Shown: positions 30,429 to 40,800 of the stretch, in pieces
Layout of the letters: each line of letters opens with the position of its first letter
Position numbering within the stretch: position 1 is the first letter of the stretch
Source: Crocinitomicaceae bacterium
GTDB lineage: Bacteria > Bacteroidota > Bacteroidia > Flavobacteriales_D > Crocinitomicaceae
DNA length: 64,000 bases
Direction: 5' to 3'
NCBI GenBank assembly: GCA_024643365.1
Contig: JAHENC010000018.1
Span: 116,894-180,893, forward strand
The notes under the pieces: generated by a model
Seen by the model: only the letters and a program-made list of their open reading frames with translations
Told to the model about the DNA's origin: nothing
Databases searched by the model: none
Made by a program: the position numbers and the translations under genes

Positions 30429-32990
30429 TTAATCTTCGTCGCTTGTTTCAATTTCTGTGCCAAGATCTTCTGCTTCATCCGCTAATGGAATCTCTACTCC
30501 TTCGATCACTTCGATGTCTTCGTCCTCATCTTCTGTTCTTGGAACACGTGCAATTGCTGCAATCGCTGCATTTGATTTCAGGTTGATCAGTCGAACACCT
30601 TGAGCAGCTCTTCCCATTGTGCGGATCGTGTCTACGTGCATGCGAATTGTTACACCTGATTTGGTGATGATCATTAAATCATCCTCATCAAATACATTTT
30701 GAATCGATAGTAATTTACCAGTTTTGTCAGTGATATTTAATGTTTTCACACCTTTACCACCGCGGTTCGTAATACGGTAAACTGGTTCTTTGTCTTCCGG
30801 ATCGTTTAAGAATGTACGTTTTCCATATCCTTTTTCAGAAACAACCAAAATTGTTGAGAAGATATCTTCGACACAAATCATTCCAATTACGCAGTCCTCG
30901 TCGCTTGTTAAAGTTACTCCGCGAACACCAGAGGCATTTCTACCCATTGGACGAACAGTGGATTCGTTAAATCGAATAGCGCGTCCTGAACTGGTTGCTA
31001 AAACGATTTCGTTTGTACCGTTTGTTAATTTCGCTTCTAATAACTCGTCGTTCTCACGGATTCCGATGGCGTTAATACCATTCGAACGTGGACGAGAGTA
31101 TGCTTCCAATGATGTTTTCTTGATGACACCTTGTTTCGTACACATCACGATGAAGTTGTTTTCAACGTAATCTTTATCCGTCAAGTCAAGCACTTTTACG
31201 TATGCTTTTACTTTGTCATCTTGTGGGATATTGATCAAGTTTTGAATTGCTCTTCCTTTCGATGTTTTGTTTCCTTCTGGGATTTCGTAGACGCGCATCC
31301 AGAAACATCTTCCTTTCTCGGTAAAGATCAATAAATAGTTGTGGTTAGTGGCAACAAACAAGTGCTCCAAGAAATCTTGGTCACGTGTTGCCGAACCTTT
31401 CGATCCCATTCCACCTCTGTTTTGAACTTTGTATTCCGCTAGGTTTGTACGTTTGATGTATCCAGCATGTGAAATCGTTACGACAACTTCCTCATCTGCA
31501 ATTAAATCTTCCATGCGCATTTCGCTCGCGGAATATTCAATTCTAGAGCGACGTTCGTCACCGTATTTATCGCGCATTTCGTTCAATTCATCTTTGATGA
31601 TTTGCATGCGGCGTTCTTCATTGTCCAGAATATCTTTAAGGTCAGCAATAAGCTTCATCAAGTCATCATATTCTAAACGAAGTTTATCTTGTTCTAGTCC
31701 TGTTAATTGACGTAGACGCATGTCCACAATCGCACGTGTTTGAATCTCAGAAAGTCCAAAACGAACAGACAAACGATCTCTCGCTGCATCTGGGCTAGAA
31801 GATGTTTTAATGATTTCAATTACTTCGTCGATGTTATCTGAAGCAATGATTAATCCTTCAAGGATGTGTGCGCGTTCCTCTGCTTTGCGTAAGTCGAAAC
31901 GTGTACGACGAATAACGACTTCATGACGGAATTCAACGAATTCTTGAATCAAGTCGCGTAGCGCCATCATACGTGGACGTCCACCAACTAAACAGATGTT
32001 GTTTACAGAGAACGATGTTTGAAGCGCAGTAAATTTGTATAGTTTGTTTAAAACAACGTTTGCGATTGCATCACGTTTGATTTCGAAAACGACACGCATA
32101 CCATTACGGTCAGACTCATCACGTAAGTCCGAAATACCTTCAATTTTCTTGTCGTTAACAAGTTCGGCGATTTTTTTAATCATCTCCGCTTTGTTCACTT
32201 GATAAGGAATTTCTGTAACGATGATTTGCTCACGTCCATTTTCCTCTTCGATTTCCGCTTTACCACGGATTACGATTCTTCCACGTCCAGTTAATAAAGC
32301 ATCGCGAACACCTTCGTATCCGTAGATAATACCTCCTGTTGGGAAATCTGGAGCTTTAACGAATTGCAATAATTCCTCTCCTGTAATATCTTTGTTGTCA
32401 ACATAAGCAATAACACCATCAATCACTTCCGTTAAGTTGTGTGGAGCCATGTTTGTAGCCATACCTACAGCGATACCGGCAGCACCGTTGATAAGTAGGT
32501 TAGGGATTTTAGTTGGTAAAACTGTTGGTTCTTGTAAGCTATCATCGAAATTCGCGGTAAAATCAACCGTTTCTTTCTCTAGGTCCCCAAGCATTTCCTC
32601 TGCAATCTTGCGCAAACGAGCTTCGGTGTAACGCATTGCTGCTGGACTATCACCATCCACAGAACCAAAGTTTCCTTGTCCGTCCACAAGTGGATAACGC
32701 AAGGACCATGGTTGAGCCATACGCACCATTGTGTCATAAACGGAACTATCACCGTGAGGGTGATACTTACCTAGAACTTCCCCGACAATTCTTGCGGATT
32801 TTTTATAAGGTCGATTCGAATAAACACCCAAGTCTTGCATTCCATACAAAACTCTTCTGTGTACTGGTTTAAATCCATCTCGTACATCAGGTAGGGCACG
32901 TGAAACGATTACGGACATCGAATAATCGATGTACGCTGATTTCATTTCATCTTCAATGTTTATCTGAATAATTCTTTCTCCTTCAGCCAT
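30429..32990 (-). CDS. gyrA: DNA gyrase subunit A
   Basis: 853-aa type II topoisomerase subunit that cleaves and rejoins DNA and, with GyrB, introduces negative supercoils. The catalytic tyrosine is Tyr121 in RYTEARL. The quinolone-resistance region reads [11 protein letters not shown], with Ser82 and Asp86 in the positions of E. coli Ser83 and Asp87; both are the wild-type-like residues. The C-terminal beta-pinwheel contains NRGGMGSKG in the place of the GyrA box (QRRGGKG), with two substitutions. The protein ends in an acidic tail ([11 protein letters not shown], then TEIETSDED). It is divergent from clpC across a 176-base gap. Confidence 0.97.
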   Translation of the reverse strand: MAEGERIIQINIEDEMKSAYIDYSMSVIVSRALPDVRDGFKPVHRRVLYGMQDLGVYSNRPYKKSARIVGEVLGKYHPHGDSSVYDTMVRMAQPWSLRYPLVDGQGNFGSVDGDSPAAMRYTEARLRKIAEEMLGDLEKETVDFTANFDDSLQEPTVLPTKIPNLLINGAAGIAVGMATNMAPHNLTEVIDGVIAYVDNKDITGEELLQFVKAPDFPTGGIIYGYEGVRDALLTGRGRIVIRGKAEIEEENGREQIIVTEIPYQVNKAEMIKKIAELVNDKKIEGISDLRDESDRNGMRVVFEIKRDAIANVVLNKLYKFTALQTSFSVNNICLVGGRPRMMALRDLIQEFVEFRHEVVIRRTRFDLRKAEERAHILEGLIIASDNIDEVIEIIKTSSSPDAARDRLSVRFGLSEIQTRAIVDMRLRQLTGLEQDKLRLEYDDLMKLIADLKDILDNEERRMQIIKDELNEMRDKYGDERRSRIEYSASEMRMEDLIADEEVVVTISHAGYIKRTNLAEYKVQNRGGMGSKGSATRDQDFLEHLFVATNHNYLLIFTEKGRCFWMRVYEIPEGNKTSKGRAIQNLINIPQDDKVKAYVKVLDLTDKDYVENNFIVMCTKQGVIKKTSLEAYSRPRSNGINAIGIRENDELLEAKLTNGTNEIVLATSSGRAIRFNESTVRPMGRNASGVRGVTLTSDEDCVIGMICVEDIFSTILVVSEKGYGKRTFLNDPEDKEPVYRITNRGGKGVKTLNITDKTGKLLSIQNVFDEDDLMIITKSGVTIRMHVDTIRTMGRAAQGVRLINLKSNAAIAAIARVPRTEDEDEDIEVIEGVEIPLADEAEDLGTEIETSDED

Positions 32991-33137
32991 GTTTATTGAT
33001 AATTAAATTCTGCTTGTCAATTTAAGCATTCAAAATTAATGAAATATGAACGCCATCCTCGGTCCAAAATCTAAATTTACTAACAAAATCACTGCATAAA
33101 TTGTGAATAATTATCGATGCATGCGAAATATAAAAGT

Positions 33138-33145
33138 TATATTTG
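33138..33145 (+). promoter_or_regulatory. Putative -7 element for clpC
   Basis: TATATTTG fits the Bacteroidota -7 consensus TAnnTTTG and lies 21 bases before the clpC ATG. I see no good TTG at the expected -33 distance, so this is only moderately supported. Confidence 0.45.
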
Positions 33146-33166
33146 TAATGCTTAAAAAGTGAACAC

Positions 33167-35707
33167 ATGGAAGCGAAATTTTCACCTCGTGTCAAGGATT
33201 TAATTAGTCACAGTCGCGATGAGGCTGTTCGACTGATGAATGAATTCGTTGGCGCAGAACATTTATTGTTGGGATTGATTCGCTTAAACGAGGGGACTGG
33301 GGTTCATATTTTACAAGAATTTAATTTGGACCTAACCAAAGTGAAGGCGGAAGTCGAGAAGATTTTATCTAAATCCTCTGTGACATACATTGCCAATCTC
33401 AATTTACCTTTATTAAAACAAACCGAAAACATTATCAAACAGTCTTATTTGGAGGCGAAGGAATTTAAGTCGCCGATCATTGGAACAGAACACTTGTTGT
33501 TAACCATTTTGAGGAATGAAGACAGTGTTGCTTGCCAAGTACTAAATAAGTATGGTGTAATGTATGAAAACGCACGAGACGAATACGAAGTTATGTTAGA
33601 AGAACGCAAACAACCAAAAGCAGAATTCCCTAGCAATAGTGGTGGGAATGAAGAAGAAAACTACGGTGCACCTCGCAAACCTGCTGATCCTAAGTCAAAA
33701 ACGCCTGTTTTAGATAATTTCGGTCGCGATTTGACGAAAATGGCGGAGGCTGGAAAGCTTGATCCGATTGTTGGACGTGAAAAAGAAATTGAGCGAGTAA
33801 GTCAAATTCTTTCTCGTCGCAAGAAGAATAATCCGATTTTAATTGGTGAGCCAGGAGTTGGTAAAAGTGCGATTGCGGAAGGACTTGCCTTGCGCATTGT
33901 TCAACGTAAAGTTTCTCGTATCCTATTTAACAAGCGCATTGTTTCTTTGGACTTGGCCTCATTGGTAGCGGGAACGAAATACCGTGGGCAATTCGAAGAG
34001 CGAATGAAAGCAGTAATGCAGGAAATTGAGAAAAATCCGGACATCATTCTATTTATTGATGAAATTCATACCATTATTGGTGCGGGTGGAGCAAGTGGAT
34101 CTTTAGATGCTTCAAACATGTTCAAACCTGCTTTGGCACGTGGAGAAATGCAAGCGATCGGAGCAACAACATTGGATGAATACCGTCAGTACATCGAGAA
34201 AGATGGTGCTTTGGAACGTCGTTTTCAGAAAGTCATCATCGAGCCAACATCGGTTGATGAAACGGTTCAAATCTTGAATAACATCAAAGAGCGTTACGAG
34301 GAACATCACTCGGTGACGTATACTCCGGAAGCGATTGCTTCTTGTGTGAAGTTAACGGAACGTTACATTACTGATCGTCACCTTCCAGACAAGGCCATTG
34401 ATGCTTTGGATGAGGTTGGTTCACGTGTACACATTACCAATATCAATGTACCTCAAGAAATTGTAGATATCGAAGGTCAAATTGAAGGATTAAAAGAGCA
34501 AAAAGCAGATGTAATTCGTTCTCAACAATATGAGAAAGCAGCAGAATTACGCGATAATGAACGCAAGCTACAGGAGCAACTAGAAACAGCAAAAACGAAG
34601 TGGGAAGAAGATTCCAAAAACAACCGTGTTGTTGTGACGGAAGAAGATGTTGCAGAAGTTGTTTCCATGATGTGTGGAATACCAGTTACGAAAGTATCTG
34701 AGTCCGAAATGGGCAAGTTGGTGAAAATGGCGGAAACCATTCGTGGGAAAGTCATTGGACAAGACGAGGCAGTGGACAAAGTAGTGAAAGCTATTCAACG
34801 AAATCGCGCTGGATTAAAAGATCCAAACAAACCAATCGGATCATTCTTTTTTCTAGGACCAACAGGGGTTGGGAAAACACAATTAGCGAAAGTACTTGCT
34901 CGAAATTTATTCGATTCTGATGATGCATTAATCCGCATTGACATGTCAGAATACATGGAGAAATTCTCTATTTCTCGTTTAGTTGGAGCGCCTCCGGGAT
35001 ACGTTGGATACGAAGAAGGGGGACAATTAACGGAAAAAGTACGACGCAAACCGTATGCAATTATCTTGTTAGATGAGATTGAAAAAGCGCATCCAGATGT
35101 ATTCAACTTGTTGTTGCAAGTATTAGACGATGGACACATGACCGATGGTCTTGGACGTAAAATTGATTTCAAGAATACCATTTTGATAATGACATCGAAT
35201 ATCGGTGCTCGTCAGTTGGCTGATTTTGGAACGGGTGTTGGATTTGGAACGAAATCACAGGAAGAAGCGAAAGAAACAAATTCTAAATTGGTGATTCAAA
35301 ATGCCTTGAGAAAAGCATTTTCTCCAGAGTTCTTGAACCGTGTGGATGATATGATTATGTTTAAATCCTTGAGTCGTGAGGATATTCATAAAATCATTGA
35401 TATCGAACTAGAAAAATTACATGACCGAATCAAGGGAATGGGGTATTTCGTGGAAAGTACAGAGAAAGCGAAAGACTTTATTTTGGAGAAAGGTTACGAT
35501 GAGAAATTCGGAGCGCGACCAATGAAACGAGCGATTCAGAAATTCATCGAAGATCCGTTAGCTGAAGAGATCATCAATGCAAATTTGATGGAAGGTGATA
35601 CAATTTTACTTGACCACGAGGATGGGAAAGAAGAATTAAAAGTGACCATCAAAAAACCGAAAGCGCCGAAGAGAAGCGCTGGAGGTGCGGACAAAAAAGA
35701 ATCTTAA
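33167..35707 (+). CDS. clpC: ClpC-type AAA+ unfoldase
   Basis: 846-aa ATP-dependent unfoldase that feeds proteins to ClpP. The duplicated Clp-N domain covers about 1-150 ([28 protein letters not shown], then [10 protein letters not shown]). The first AAA+ domain has GEPGVGKS (about 227) and Walker [14 protein letters not shown]. The ClpC-type middle region with a UVR-like [16 protein letters not shown] segment follows (about 445-465). The second AAA+ domain has GPTGVGKT (about 564) and [19 protein letters not shown]. The UVR segment and length mark ClpC rather than ClpA or ClpB. ClpS is encoded at 15179. A good terminator follows the stop. Confidence 0.95.
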   Translation: MEAKFSPRVKDLISHSRDEAVRLMNEFVGAEHLLLGLIRLNEGTGVHILQEFNLDLTKVKAEVEKILSKSSVTYIANLNLPLLKQTENIIKQSYLEAKEFKSPIIGTEHLLLTILRNEDSVACQVLNKYGVMYENARDEYEVMLEERKQPKAEFPSNSGGNEEENYGAPRKPADPKSKTPVLDNFGRDLTKMAEAGKLDPIVGREKEIERVSQILSRRKKNNPILIGEPGVGKSAIAEGLALRIVQRKVSRILFNKRIVSLDLASLVAGTKYRGQFEERMKAVMQEIEKNPDIILFIDEIHTIIGAGGASGSLDASNMFKPALARGEMQAIGATTLDEYRQYIEKDGALERRFQKVIIEPTSVDETVQILNNIKERYEEHHSVTYTPEAIASCVKLTERYITDRHLPDKAIDALDEVGSRVHITNINVPQEIVDIEGQIEGLKEQKADVIRSQQYEKAAELRDNERKLQEQLETAKTKWEEDSKNNRVVVTEEDVAEVVSMMCGIPVTKVSESEMGKLVKMAETIRGKVIGQDEAVDKVVKAIQRNRAGLKDPNKPIGSFFFLGPTGVGKTQLAKVLARNLFDSDDALIRIDMSEYMEKFSISRLVGAPPGYVGYEEGGQLTEKVRRKPYAIILLDEIEKAHPDVFNLLLQVLDDGHMTDGLGRKIDFKNTILIMTSNIGARQLADFGTGVGFGTKSQEEAKETNSKLVIQNALRKAFSPEFLNRVDDMIMFKSLSREDIHKIIDIELEKLHDRIKGMGYFVESTEKAKDFILEKGYDEKFGARPMKRAIQKFIEDPLAEEIINANLMEGDTILLDHEDGKEELKVTIKKPKAPKRSAGGADKKES

Positions 35708-35714
35708 ATACCAG

Positions 35715-35746
35715 AAAAGCGAGTTTTCACTCGCTTTTTCTTTTTC
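35715..35746 (+). terminator. Rho-independent terminator after clpC
   Basis: AAAAGCGAG-TTTTCA-CTCGCTTTT forms a 9-bp stem with a T-rich tail. It sits between the clpC stop and the ATG of the next gene at 35752. Confidence 0.88.
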
Positions 35747-35751
35747 TAGTT

Positions 35752-36276
35752 ATGACTGTTGAAGAAGCTTTAATACATCGTTTTAAAGAACCGAAGTTTA
35801 CAGAGTGGCATCGGCATTTTGTTTCGCATCCAGAACAGATTCCTGATTTGGTAGATTTAGCGCTCGGTTCGAAAAAAGCACCTTTGCCTGCACACGCTTC
35901 GTGGCTGCTGATTCATCTTGCTAAAGCCGATTGGACCTTGTTAGTGTCATATGAACATGCGTTTATCGATTATTTTTTAGTGTCAACCAATCAATCTATC
36001 CTGCGCAACTTATTGGTGACACTCTTGGAATTTCCCTTAACGGATTACCGTGAAAGTGATTTTCTAGATTCCTTGATTAACCATGTGAAAAACGAAGAAA
36101 ATAAAGTAGCCTTGCGAGTTTATTCATTGTATAAACTCACGGGATTTGTACAGCGCTATCCTGAAATCAAAGCGGAAGTTGATGCGGTCATTGAACTCAT
36201 TCAAGAGCATCCCATGTCACCCGCGATGAAAGTGGGTATTCGCAATTTTGAAAAAATGTGTCGGAAGTTCGCCTAG
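35752..36276 (+). CDS. Small helical (HEAT-like) protein of unknown function
   Basis: 174 aa, cytoplasmic, with no signal peptide. Helical pairs such as LPAHASWLLIHLAKADWTLL, YEHAFIDYFLVSTNQSILRNLLVTLLEF and KVALRVYSLYKLTGFVQRYP look like HEAT/armadillo repeats, so protein binding is likely. No catalytic motif is seen and I do not recognise a named family. It starts six bases after the clpC terminator, which means it either reads from leak-through or has a promoter inside the terminator region. It ends one base from the end of the convergent nitroreductase gene. Confidence 0.7.
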   Translation: MTVEEALIHRFKEPKFTEWHRHFVSHPEQIPDLVDLALGSKKAPLPAHASWLLIHLAKADWTLLVSYEHAFIDYFLVSTNQSILRNLLVTLLEFPLTDYRESDFLDSLINHVKNEENKVALRVYSLYKLTGFVQRYPEIKAEVDAVIELIQEHPMSPAMKVGIRNFEKMCRKFA

Positions 36277-36277
36277 A

Positions 36278-36997
36278 TTAGTGCGTAAAAATCACTTCTT
36301 CTTGTGGAACACGCATTCTTGGACCCCAAATTCCTGGTTCGGTTCCAAGTCCAACGGAGATGATCATGTTGATTTCTGCTCCTCTTGGTAGTTTTAAGGC
36401 TTTTTTAACGCGTTTCTCATCGAATCCTTCCATCGGACAAGTGTGGAATCCTTCTGCGGCGATAGATAGCATAAATGTTTGAGCAGCGAGCGCGCATGAC
36501 TTGTGTACGCCCACACGTTGATTGGAGCTTCCTCCGGTGCGGAAAAATGGTTTGTTGAGTCCGGCGAAGAAACTAATGCTGCGACGAATCAAACTCATGA
36601 ATCCAAACGGATCGTTCGAATACAGTAGCGGCATCACTTTGCCATAGTAATTCAAGCCCATGGTTTGTGCTTTATCTGGTTCTCCAACAATACTGGCCTT
36701 CACCATGTCCAAATTCCATTTCGCACGACTCTTCCATTTGTCCTTACGGGTAACGAAAACCACCATGTGCTGCGCCGTTTTTGCTGCACTTTGTCCAAGG
36801 CATAGAGGAACGAATGTTTCGATCATTTCTTTAGACTGAATCCAATGGAACTCCCAAAGTTGCATGTTGCTACTATTCGGTGAAAGGATTGCTCGTTCGA
36901 TGCTTGTTTGAATGACTTCGTTTGGAACGGGAGTGTTTGCGTCAAATTTGCGGTTTGATCGTCTAAATTCGATGATGCGTTGGAATTCTGTGTTCAT
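36278..36997 (-). CDS. Nitroreductase-family flavoprotein
   Basis: 239-aa FMN-dependent oxidoreductase of the nitroreductase fold. The N-terminal RRSNRKFDANTPVP gives the FMN-phosphate-binding arginines. ILSPNSSNMQLWEFHWI, the helical SCALAAQTFMLSIAAEGFHTCPMEGFDEKRV, and the C-terminal GLGTEP follow the family pattern. Substrates are typically quinones or nitroaromatics; the physiological one is unknown. The ATG is only six bases from an array of 8-bp repeats, so transcription must start within or beyond the array. The 3' end converges on the HEAT-like gene. Confidence 0.87.
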   Translation of the reverse strand: MNTEFQRIIEFRRSNRKFDANTPVPNEVIQTSIERAILSPNSSNMQLWEFHWIQSKEMIETFVPLCLGQSAAKTAQHMVVFVTRKDKWKSRAKWNLDMVKASIVGEPDKAQTMGLNYYGKVMPLLYSNDPFGFMSLIRRSISFFAGLNKPFFRTGGSSNQRVGVHKSCALAAQTFMLSIAAEGFHTCPMEGFDEKRVKKALKLPRGAEINMIISVGLGTEPGIWGPRMRVPQEEVIFTH

Positions 36998-37003
36998 TTG
37001 GTT

Positions 37004-37139
37004 AATGTGCTAGTTTTTTAATGTGCTAGTTTTCTAATGTGCTAATGTGCTAGTTGTTTAATGTGCTAGTTTTCTAATGTGCTAATGTGCTAGTTTTCTA
37101 ATGTGCTAATGTGCTAGTTGTTTAATGTGCTAATGTGGT
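37004..37139. repeat. Octanucleotide microsatellite, 17 units in perfect 8-bp register
   Basis: The whole 136 bases can be read as consecutive octamers: AATGTGCT (10 copies), AGTTTTCT/AGTTTTTT/AGTTGTTT (6 copies) and a terminal AATGTGGT. Order is A B A B A A B A B A A B A A B A A'. It fills the space between the TraB stop and the nitroreductase start. It encodes no protein and shows no spacer diversity. Confidence 0.95.
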
Positions 37140-37156
37140 TTCGTAGTTGTGGAGTG

Positions 37157-38011
37157 CTAATTGTTGATTCCGGTTACGATGTAGCCATGTTGTTTTAACA
37201 ATTCAAGAACGCCATTTGTTCCGCCAAGGTGTCCGGCGCCGACGGCGATGAACGTTGCTTCCTTGCTGATTTGTTTTTCTATGACTGGGATCCAGTTGGC
37301 GTTTCGGACATCTAGGAACCAATGGTTGAATTCTGGAAGCATGTCTGTTTCTTCAGAAATCATTTGGTACAGTCCGTTGATGTCTTCTTTTTCATATAGT
37401 TTAAACATCACATCAAATTCTGACATGTTTGAAAAGTCATCCATGAATTGAAGTTGATCTTTAATACTGACACGGTCAATGGTTTCCATTTGATACATCA
37501 CTGTTTCTAGTCCGATGAGTGGTTTTTTGTACTTTTTCGCCAATTTATCGAACTCCATTTCGAAGGACTTTTGCTTACCGATTTTCTCTTGGAGTACCAC
37601 AGAACTGAAGAAGAATGGTTTCATGTGTGAATATTGCTCAAATTTAGATTCCTTCCAAGTGAGAGTATCCATGCAGTATTTTTTGAGTTTCACATAAGAT
37701 GAGTCGCTCATGTAATTCTTCAAAGTTTCACCATTGGGAAGCAGGGTCATTTTCGCTAATTCGATTTTCTCCGTCAGGCTCATGTCAAGCTCAATTTCCA
37801 GTGCAATTGTTGCGCTTGATTTGATGGCTTCCAAAACTTTTTTTGGCATTTCAAAATCCTCTTTTGGCATGGTATGAATCGTTCCGAAAATATAGGAATC
37901 TTGCTTCAGGCCATTTCCTGAAATCCGATAAAGTAGCTGGGTATTTGCATTCGTAAAGAGGATCAAAAATCCAACAAGGATCGAAAAGCGAGGAATTAAT
38001 TTCATGTACAT
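37157..38011 (-). CDS. TraB/GumN family protein
   Basis: 284 aa with a signal peptide (MKLIPRFSILVGFLILFTNANTQ). The family motifs are present: YIFGTIHTMP near the start with the GTIH signature, LIGLETVMYQM in the middle, and FIAVGAGHLGGTNGVLELL near the C-terminus. The TraB/GumN/Tiki family is thought to include metalloproteases using the GTxH and GxxH histidines and the Glu of the central motif; the substrate here is unknown. Two ATGs are possible, at 38011 and 38005; the second gives a cleaner signal peptide. It is divergent from grpE. Confidence 0.87.
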   Translation of the reverse strand: MYMKLIPRFSILVGFLILFTNANTQLLYRISGNGLKQDSYIFGTIHTMPKEDFEMPKKVLEAIKSSATIALEIELDMSLTEKIELAKMTLLPNGETLKNYMSDSSYVKLKKYCMDTLTWKESKFEQYSHMKPFFFSSVVLQEKIGKQKSFEMEFDKLAKKYKKPLIGLETVMYQMETIDRVSIKDQLQFMDDFSNMSEFDVMFKLYEKEDINGLYQMISEETDMLPEFNHWFLDVRNANWIPVIEKQISKEATFIAVGAGHLGGTNGVLELLKQHGYIVTGINN

Positions 38012-38100
38012 GATTTAGTGCGACAAATTTACGTGGAATATTGATTGTCATCGATTTTTACTGACAACTTTTCAAGGATTCCGATAAACTTGCTGACACC

Positions 38101-38132
38101 TTGACTTAATTTTGACAATGGTCTTATCTTTG
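38101..38132 (+). promoter_or_regulatory. Bacteroidota-type promoter for grpE-dnaJ
   Basis: TTG at 38101-38103 and TATCTTTG at 38125-38132 match the -33/-7 pattern with a spacer of 21 bases, slightly long. The predicted RNA start is about 25 bases before the grpE ATG. No CIRCE-like inverted repeat is visible. Confidence 0.6.
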
Positions 38133-38163
38133 CGAACCCAAAAGCGAATTAAAATTTCAGAAT

Positions 38164-38718
38164 ATGTCAGAAGAGAAGGAAGAATTGAAAAATGACCAAC
38201 ATCAAGAGCCACAAGAGGCGACTACGGATGCGGTAGATTCTACGATTGAAGAAAATAAGGAGGAAGCTCCAAAAGAGTTGACAGCGGAAGAAAAGTATGC
38301 TGAGTTAAATGATCGTTACTTACGTTTACATGCTGAATTTGATAATTTCAGAAAAAGAACCTACAAAGAACGCATCGAGCAAACAGCTACAGCGAACAAA
38401 GATGTATTGTTAAGTTTATTGCCAGTGATGGACAACTTTGAGCGTGCGATTGTTACCAATGAAAAATCGGAGGACGTTGCAGCAATGAAAGAAGGATTCC
38501 ATTTGATTTACACGATGTTCAAGGGAATTTTAGATTCCAAAGGATTGAAGCCGATGGAAGCAAAAGGTGCACATTTTGACAGTGATTTACATGAAGCGAT
38601 TGCGAACATTCCAGCTCCTGATAAAAAGATGGTTGGGAAAGTGATCGAAGATGTTGAGAAAGGATATTATTTAAACGATAAAGTGATTCGTTTTGCGAAA
38701 GTAGTCGTAGGACAATAA
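38164..38718 (+). CDS. grpE: GrpE nucleotide-exchange factor
   Basis: 184-aa partner of DnaK that speeds ADP release. A charged, Glu-rich disordered N-terminus (1-45) leads into the long dimerising coiled coil with [22 protein letters not shown], then [12 protein letters not shown], and the C-terminal beta-wing with [19 protein letters not shown], the family's end signature. dnaJ starts 13 bases after the stop, the usual grpE-dnaJ pair; dnaK is not in the window. Normal length and motifs. Confidence 0.96.
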   Translation: MSEEKEELKNDQHQEPQEATTDAVDSTIEENKEEAPKELTAEEKYAELNDRYLRLHAEFDNFRKRTYKERIEQTATANKDVLLSLLPVMDNFERAIVTNEKSEDVAAMKEGFHLIYTMFKGILDSKGLKPMEAKGAHFDSDLHEAIANIPAPDKKMVGKVIEDVEKGYYLNDKVIRFAKVVVGQ

Positions 38719-38731
38719 CGAGACCCACATT

Positions 38732-39850
38732 ATGAGTCAAAAAAGAGATTATTACGAAGTATTAGGTGTTTCCAAAAATGCGGATGAGGCTGAAATCAAA
38801 AAAGCTTACCGCAAAATGGCCATTAAGTTTCACCCGGATAAAAATCCAGATGATGCAACTGCGGAAGACAAGTTTAAGGAAGCAGCGGAAGCATACGAAG
38901 TATTAAGTAACGGAGAAAAACGTGCGCAATACGACCGATTTGGACACGCAGGTATGGGTGGACAAGGAGGCTTCGGAGGCGGAGGAATGAACATGGATGA
39001 TATCTTCTCGCAATTTGGAGATATTTTCGGTGGTGCTTTTGGCGGAAGTTTCGGTGGTAGCAGAAGCGGAGGAGGATCAAGAACCGTTCGTGGAACGAAT
39101 TTACGCGTGAAAATGAAATTAACCTTGGAGGAAATTGCCAATGGGGTTAAAAAGAAAATAAAGGTTAACAAATTGGTGAATGCCGAAGGAGTGACCTATA
39201 AAAATTGTCCGACTTGTAACGGGACAGGGAGAATTACTCGCGTTGCTCAAACCTTCTTAGGTGCGATGCAAACACAATCCGCATGTCATGTGTGTCAAGG
39301 TGCTGGAAAGTCTATCGACAAAAAACCGGCAGATGTAGATGCACAAGGATTAAAACGTCAAGAGGAAGTTATTGAGATCGAAATTCCAGCAGGTGTAGAG
39401 GAAGGTATGCAATTAAGCGTTCAAGGACGCGGAAATGCAGGTCCATTCAATGGCGTGGCAGGAGATTTAATCGTCGTGATCGAAGAAGTAGAACACGAAG
39501 AATTGCGTCGAGAAGGAGAAAATGTACATTTTGATGCGTACATTAATTTCGTGGATGCGGTTTTAGGTGAATCCATTGAAGTTCCAACTATTGGTGGGAA
39601 AGCGAAGATCAAAGTTGAACCAGGAACACAAAGTGGAAAAGTACTTCGCTTACGTGGAAAAGGTTTGCCAAGTGTACAAGGTTATGCAACAGGAGATCAA
39701 TTTGTTCATATTCATATTTACACACCAGTCAACGTTTCCAAAGAAGAAAAGGAAATCTTGGAAAAGTTAAAAGAAAGTGAGAACTTTAGTCCAAGCGCAG
39801 CACAAAAAGAGAAAGGATTCTTCAAGCGCATGCGCGACATGTTCCATTGA
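38732..39850 (+). CDS. dnaJ: DnaJ chaperone with a half-size zinc domain
   Basis: 372-aa co-chaperone that stimulates DnaK. The J domain (1-70) has the HPD motif at 34-36, followed by a Gly/Phe-rich linker (about 75-115). The central zinc region has only two CxxCxGxG motifs, CPTCNGTG (Cys159/Cys162) and CHVCQGAG (Cys185/Cys188), rather than four, so it can bind one zinc ion instead of two. The C-terminal substrate-binding domains ([21 protein letters not shown]) are intact. The two-motif form is a known feature of flavobacterial DnaJ and supports the taxonomic placement. Its stop overlaps the next ATG (TGATG). Confidence 0.95.
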   Translation: MSQKRDYYEVLGVSKNADEAEIKKAYRKMAIKFHPDKNPDDATAEDKFKEAAEAYEVLSNGEKRAQYDRFGHAGMGGQGGFGGGGMNMDDIFSQFGDIFGGAFGGSFGGSRSGGGSRTVRGTNLRVKMKLTLEEIANGVKKKIKVNKLVNAEGVTYKNCPTCNGTGRITRVAQTFLGAMQTQSACHVCQGAGKSIDKKPADVDAQGLKRQEEVIEIEIPAGVEEGMQLSVQGRGNAGPFNGVAGDLIVVIEEVEHEELRREGENVHFDAYINFVDAVLGESIEVPTIGGKAKIKVEPGTQSGKVLRLRGKGLPSVQGYATGDQFVHIHIYTPVNVSKEEKEILEKLKESENFSPSAAQKEKGFFKRMRDMFH

Positions 39851-40767
39851 TGAAATTTATTGATTTAGCTGAAAACGGAAACAATTCACCACTCACTTAT
39901 GTCAGTGGAATTCTTCTCATTTTCATTTTATATTTTTTAGGAAGCTTGGGGATTTTGGTGGACATCCACTTTCATTTCCCTAGTTTGTCCATTGAATCAA
40001 TGGACGCACAGTTCTATCAAACGATGGGGCATACCCGCTTTTTATTCTGGGTGCTTTTTCCTTATTTACTGGTCTTTATCGGCGTCTTGCTTCATCATCG
40101 ATGGATGCATCAGCGTCCAATCATTCAGGCTTTCACCTCGATGGAGAGCTTCCGTTGGAAACGCTTGTTCTTTGCCTTCTTTTTCATCATCATTGTCATG
40201 GTTGGACTGATGTCCATTCAGATTTATGCGGATTCCTTCGGTCACGGACAAGCCTTTGAATTTCAATTCGATCCAGCGAAGTTTTTTCCATTGTTGGTGG
40301 TTAGTTTGTTGATGTTGTCCATTCAGACAGCGTGCGAAGAGTTGTTGTTTCGATCGTATTTGTTGAAAGGATTGAAATTCCGCATCAAACGCACGGGGAC
40401 ATCCATCTTGATTAGTTCACTGATGTTTGGACTCATGCACATCGGAAATCCAGAAGTACAGGAGTTGGGTTACCACATGTTGGTGTATTACGTCTTATCT
40501 GGATTGTTTTTAGCGCTTATCACAACGGTCGACGACGGACTCGAATTGGCGATTGGCTATCACTTTGCTAATAATTTGATTGCGGCTATTTTCGTGACAA
40601 CTGATTGGCAAGTCTTTCGAACGGATGCACTTTTTTTGAATCACCAGGAGCCCGATAGTGGCTGGTCATCACTGATCTTTCTGTTAGTTCTTCTTCCATC
40701 GCTATTTGTGATCTTCAAACGCATTTACAAGTGGCCGAGTTGGAAAGAAATCATGCAAAGCATGTAG
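39850..40767 (+). CDS. CPBP-family intramembrane metalloprotease
   Basis: 305-aa membrane protein with about eight hydrophobic segments. CPBP/Abi signatures are all present: CEELLFRSYL (EExxxR with Glu163, Glu164 and Arg168), FGLMH (Phe193 and His197), and HFANN (His238 and Asn242). These are the residues of Rce1-type intramembrane endopeptidases. The substrate is unknown; bacterial members act in peptide processing or immunity to bacteriocins. The open frame allows a TTG one codon earlier, but ATG at 39850 overlaps the dnaJ stop by one base, indicating coupling. Confidence 0.87.
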   Translation: MKFIDLAENGNNSPLTYVSGILLIFILYFLGSLGILVDIHFHFPSLSIESMDAQFYQTMGHTRFLFWVLFPYLLVFIGVLLHHRWMHQRPIIQAFTSMESFRWKRLFFAFFFIIIVMVGLMSIQIYADSFGHGQAFEFQFDPAKFFPLLVVSLLMLSIQTACEELLFRSYLLKGLKFRIKRTGTSILISSLMFGLMHIGNPEVQELGYHMLVYYVLSGLFLALITTVDDGLELAIGYHFANNLIAAIFVTTDWQVFRTDALFLNHQEPDSGWSSLIFLLVLLPSLFVIFKRIYKWPSWKEIMQSM

Positions 40768-40800
40768 GAATTCTCTGCTTTTTTTTAGCTTTACCTTGTT

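Noticed and set aside
30429..32990. Quinolone-resistance mutation in gyrA
   Set aside because: The key positions are Ser82 and Asp86, the usual sensitive residues.
37004..37139. Short repeats as a CRISPR or a REP palindrome
   Set aside because: Units are contiguous 8-mers with no spacers and no self-complementary arms; it is a microsatellite.
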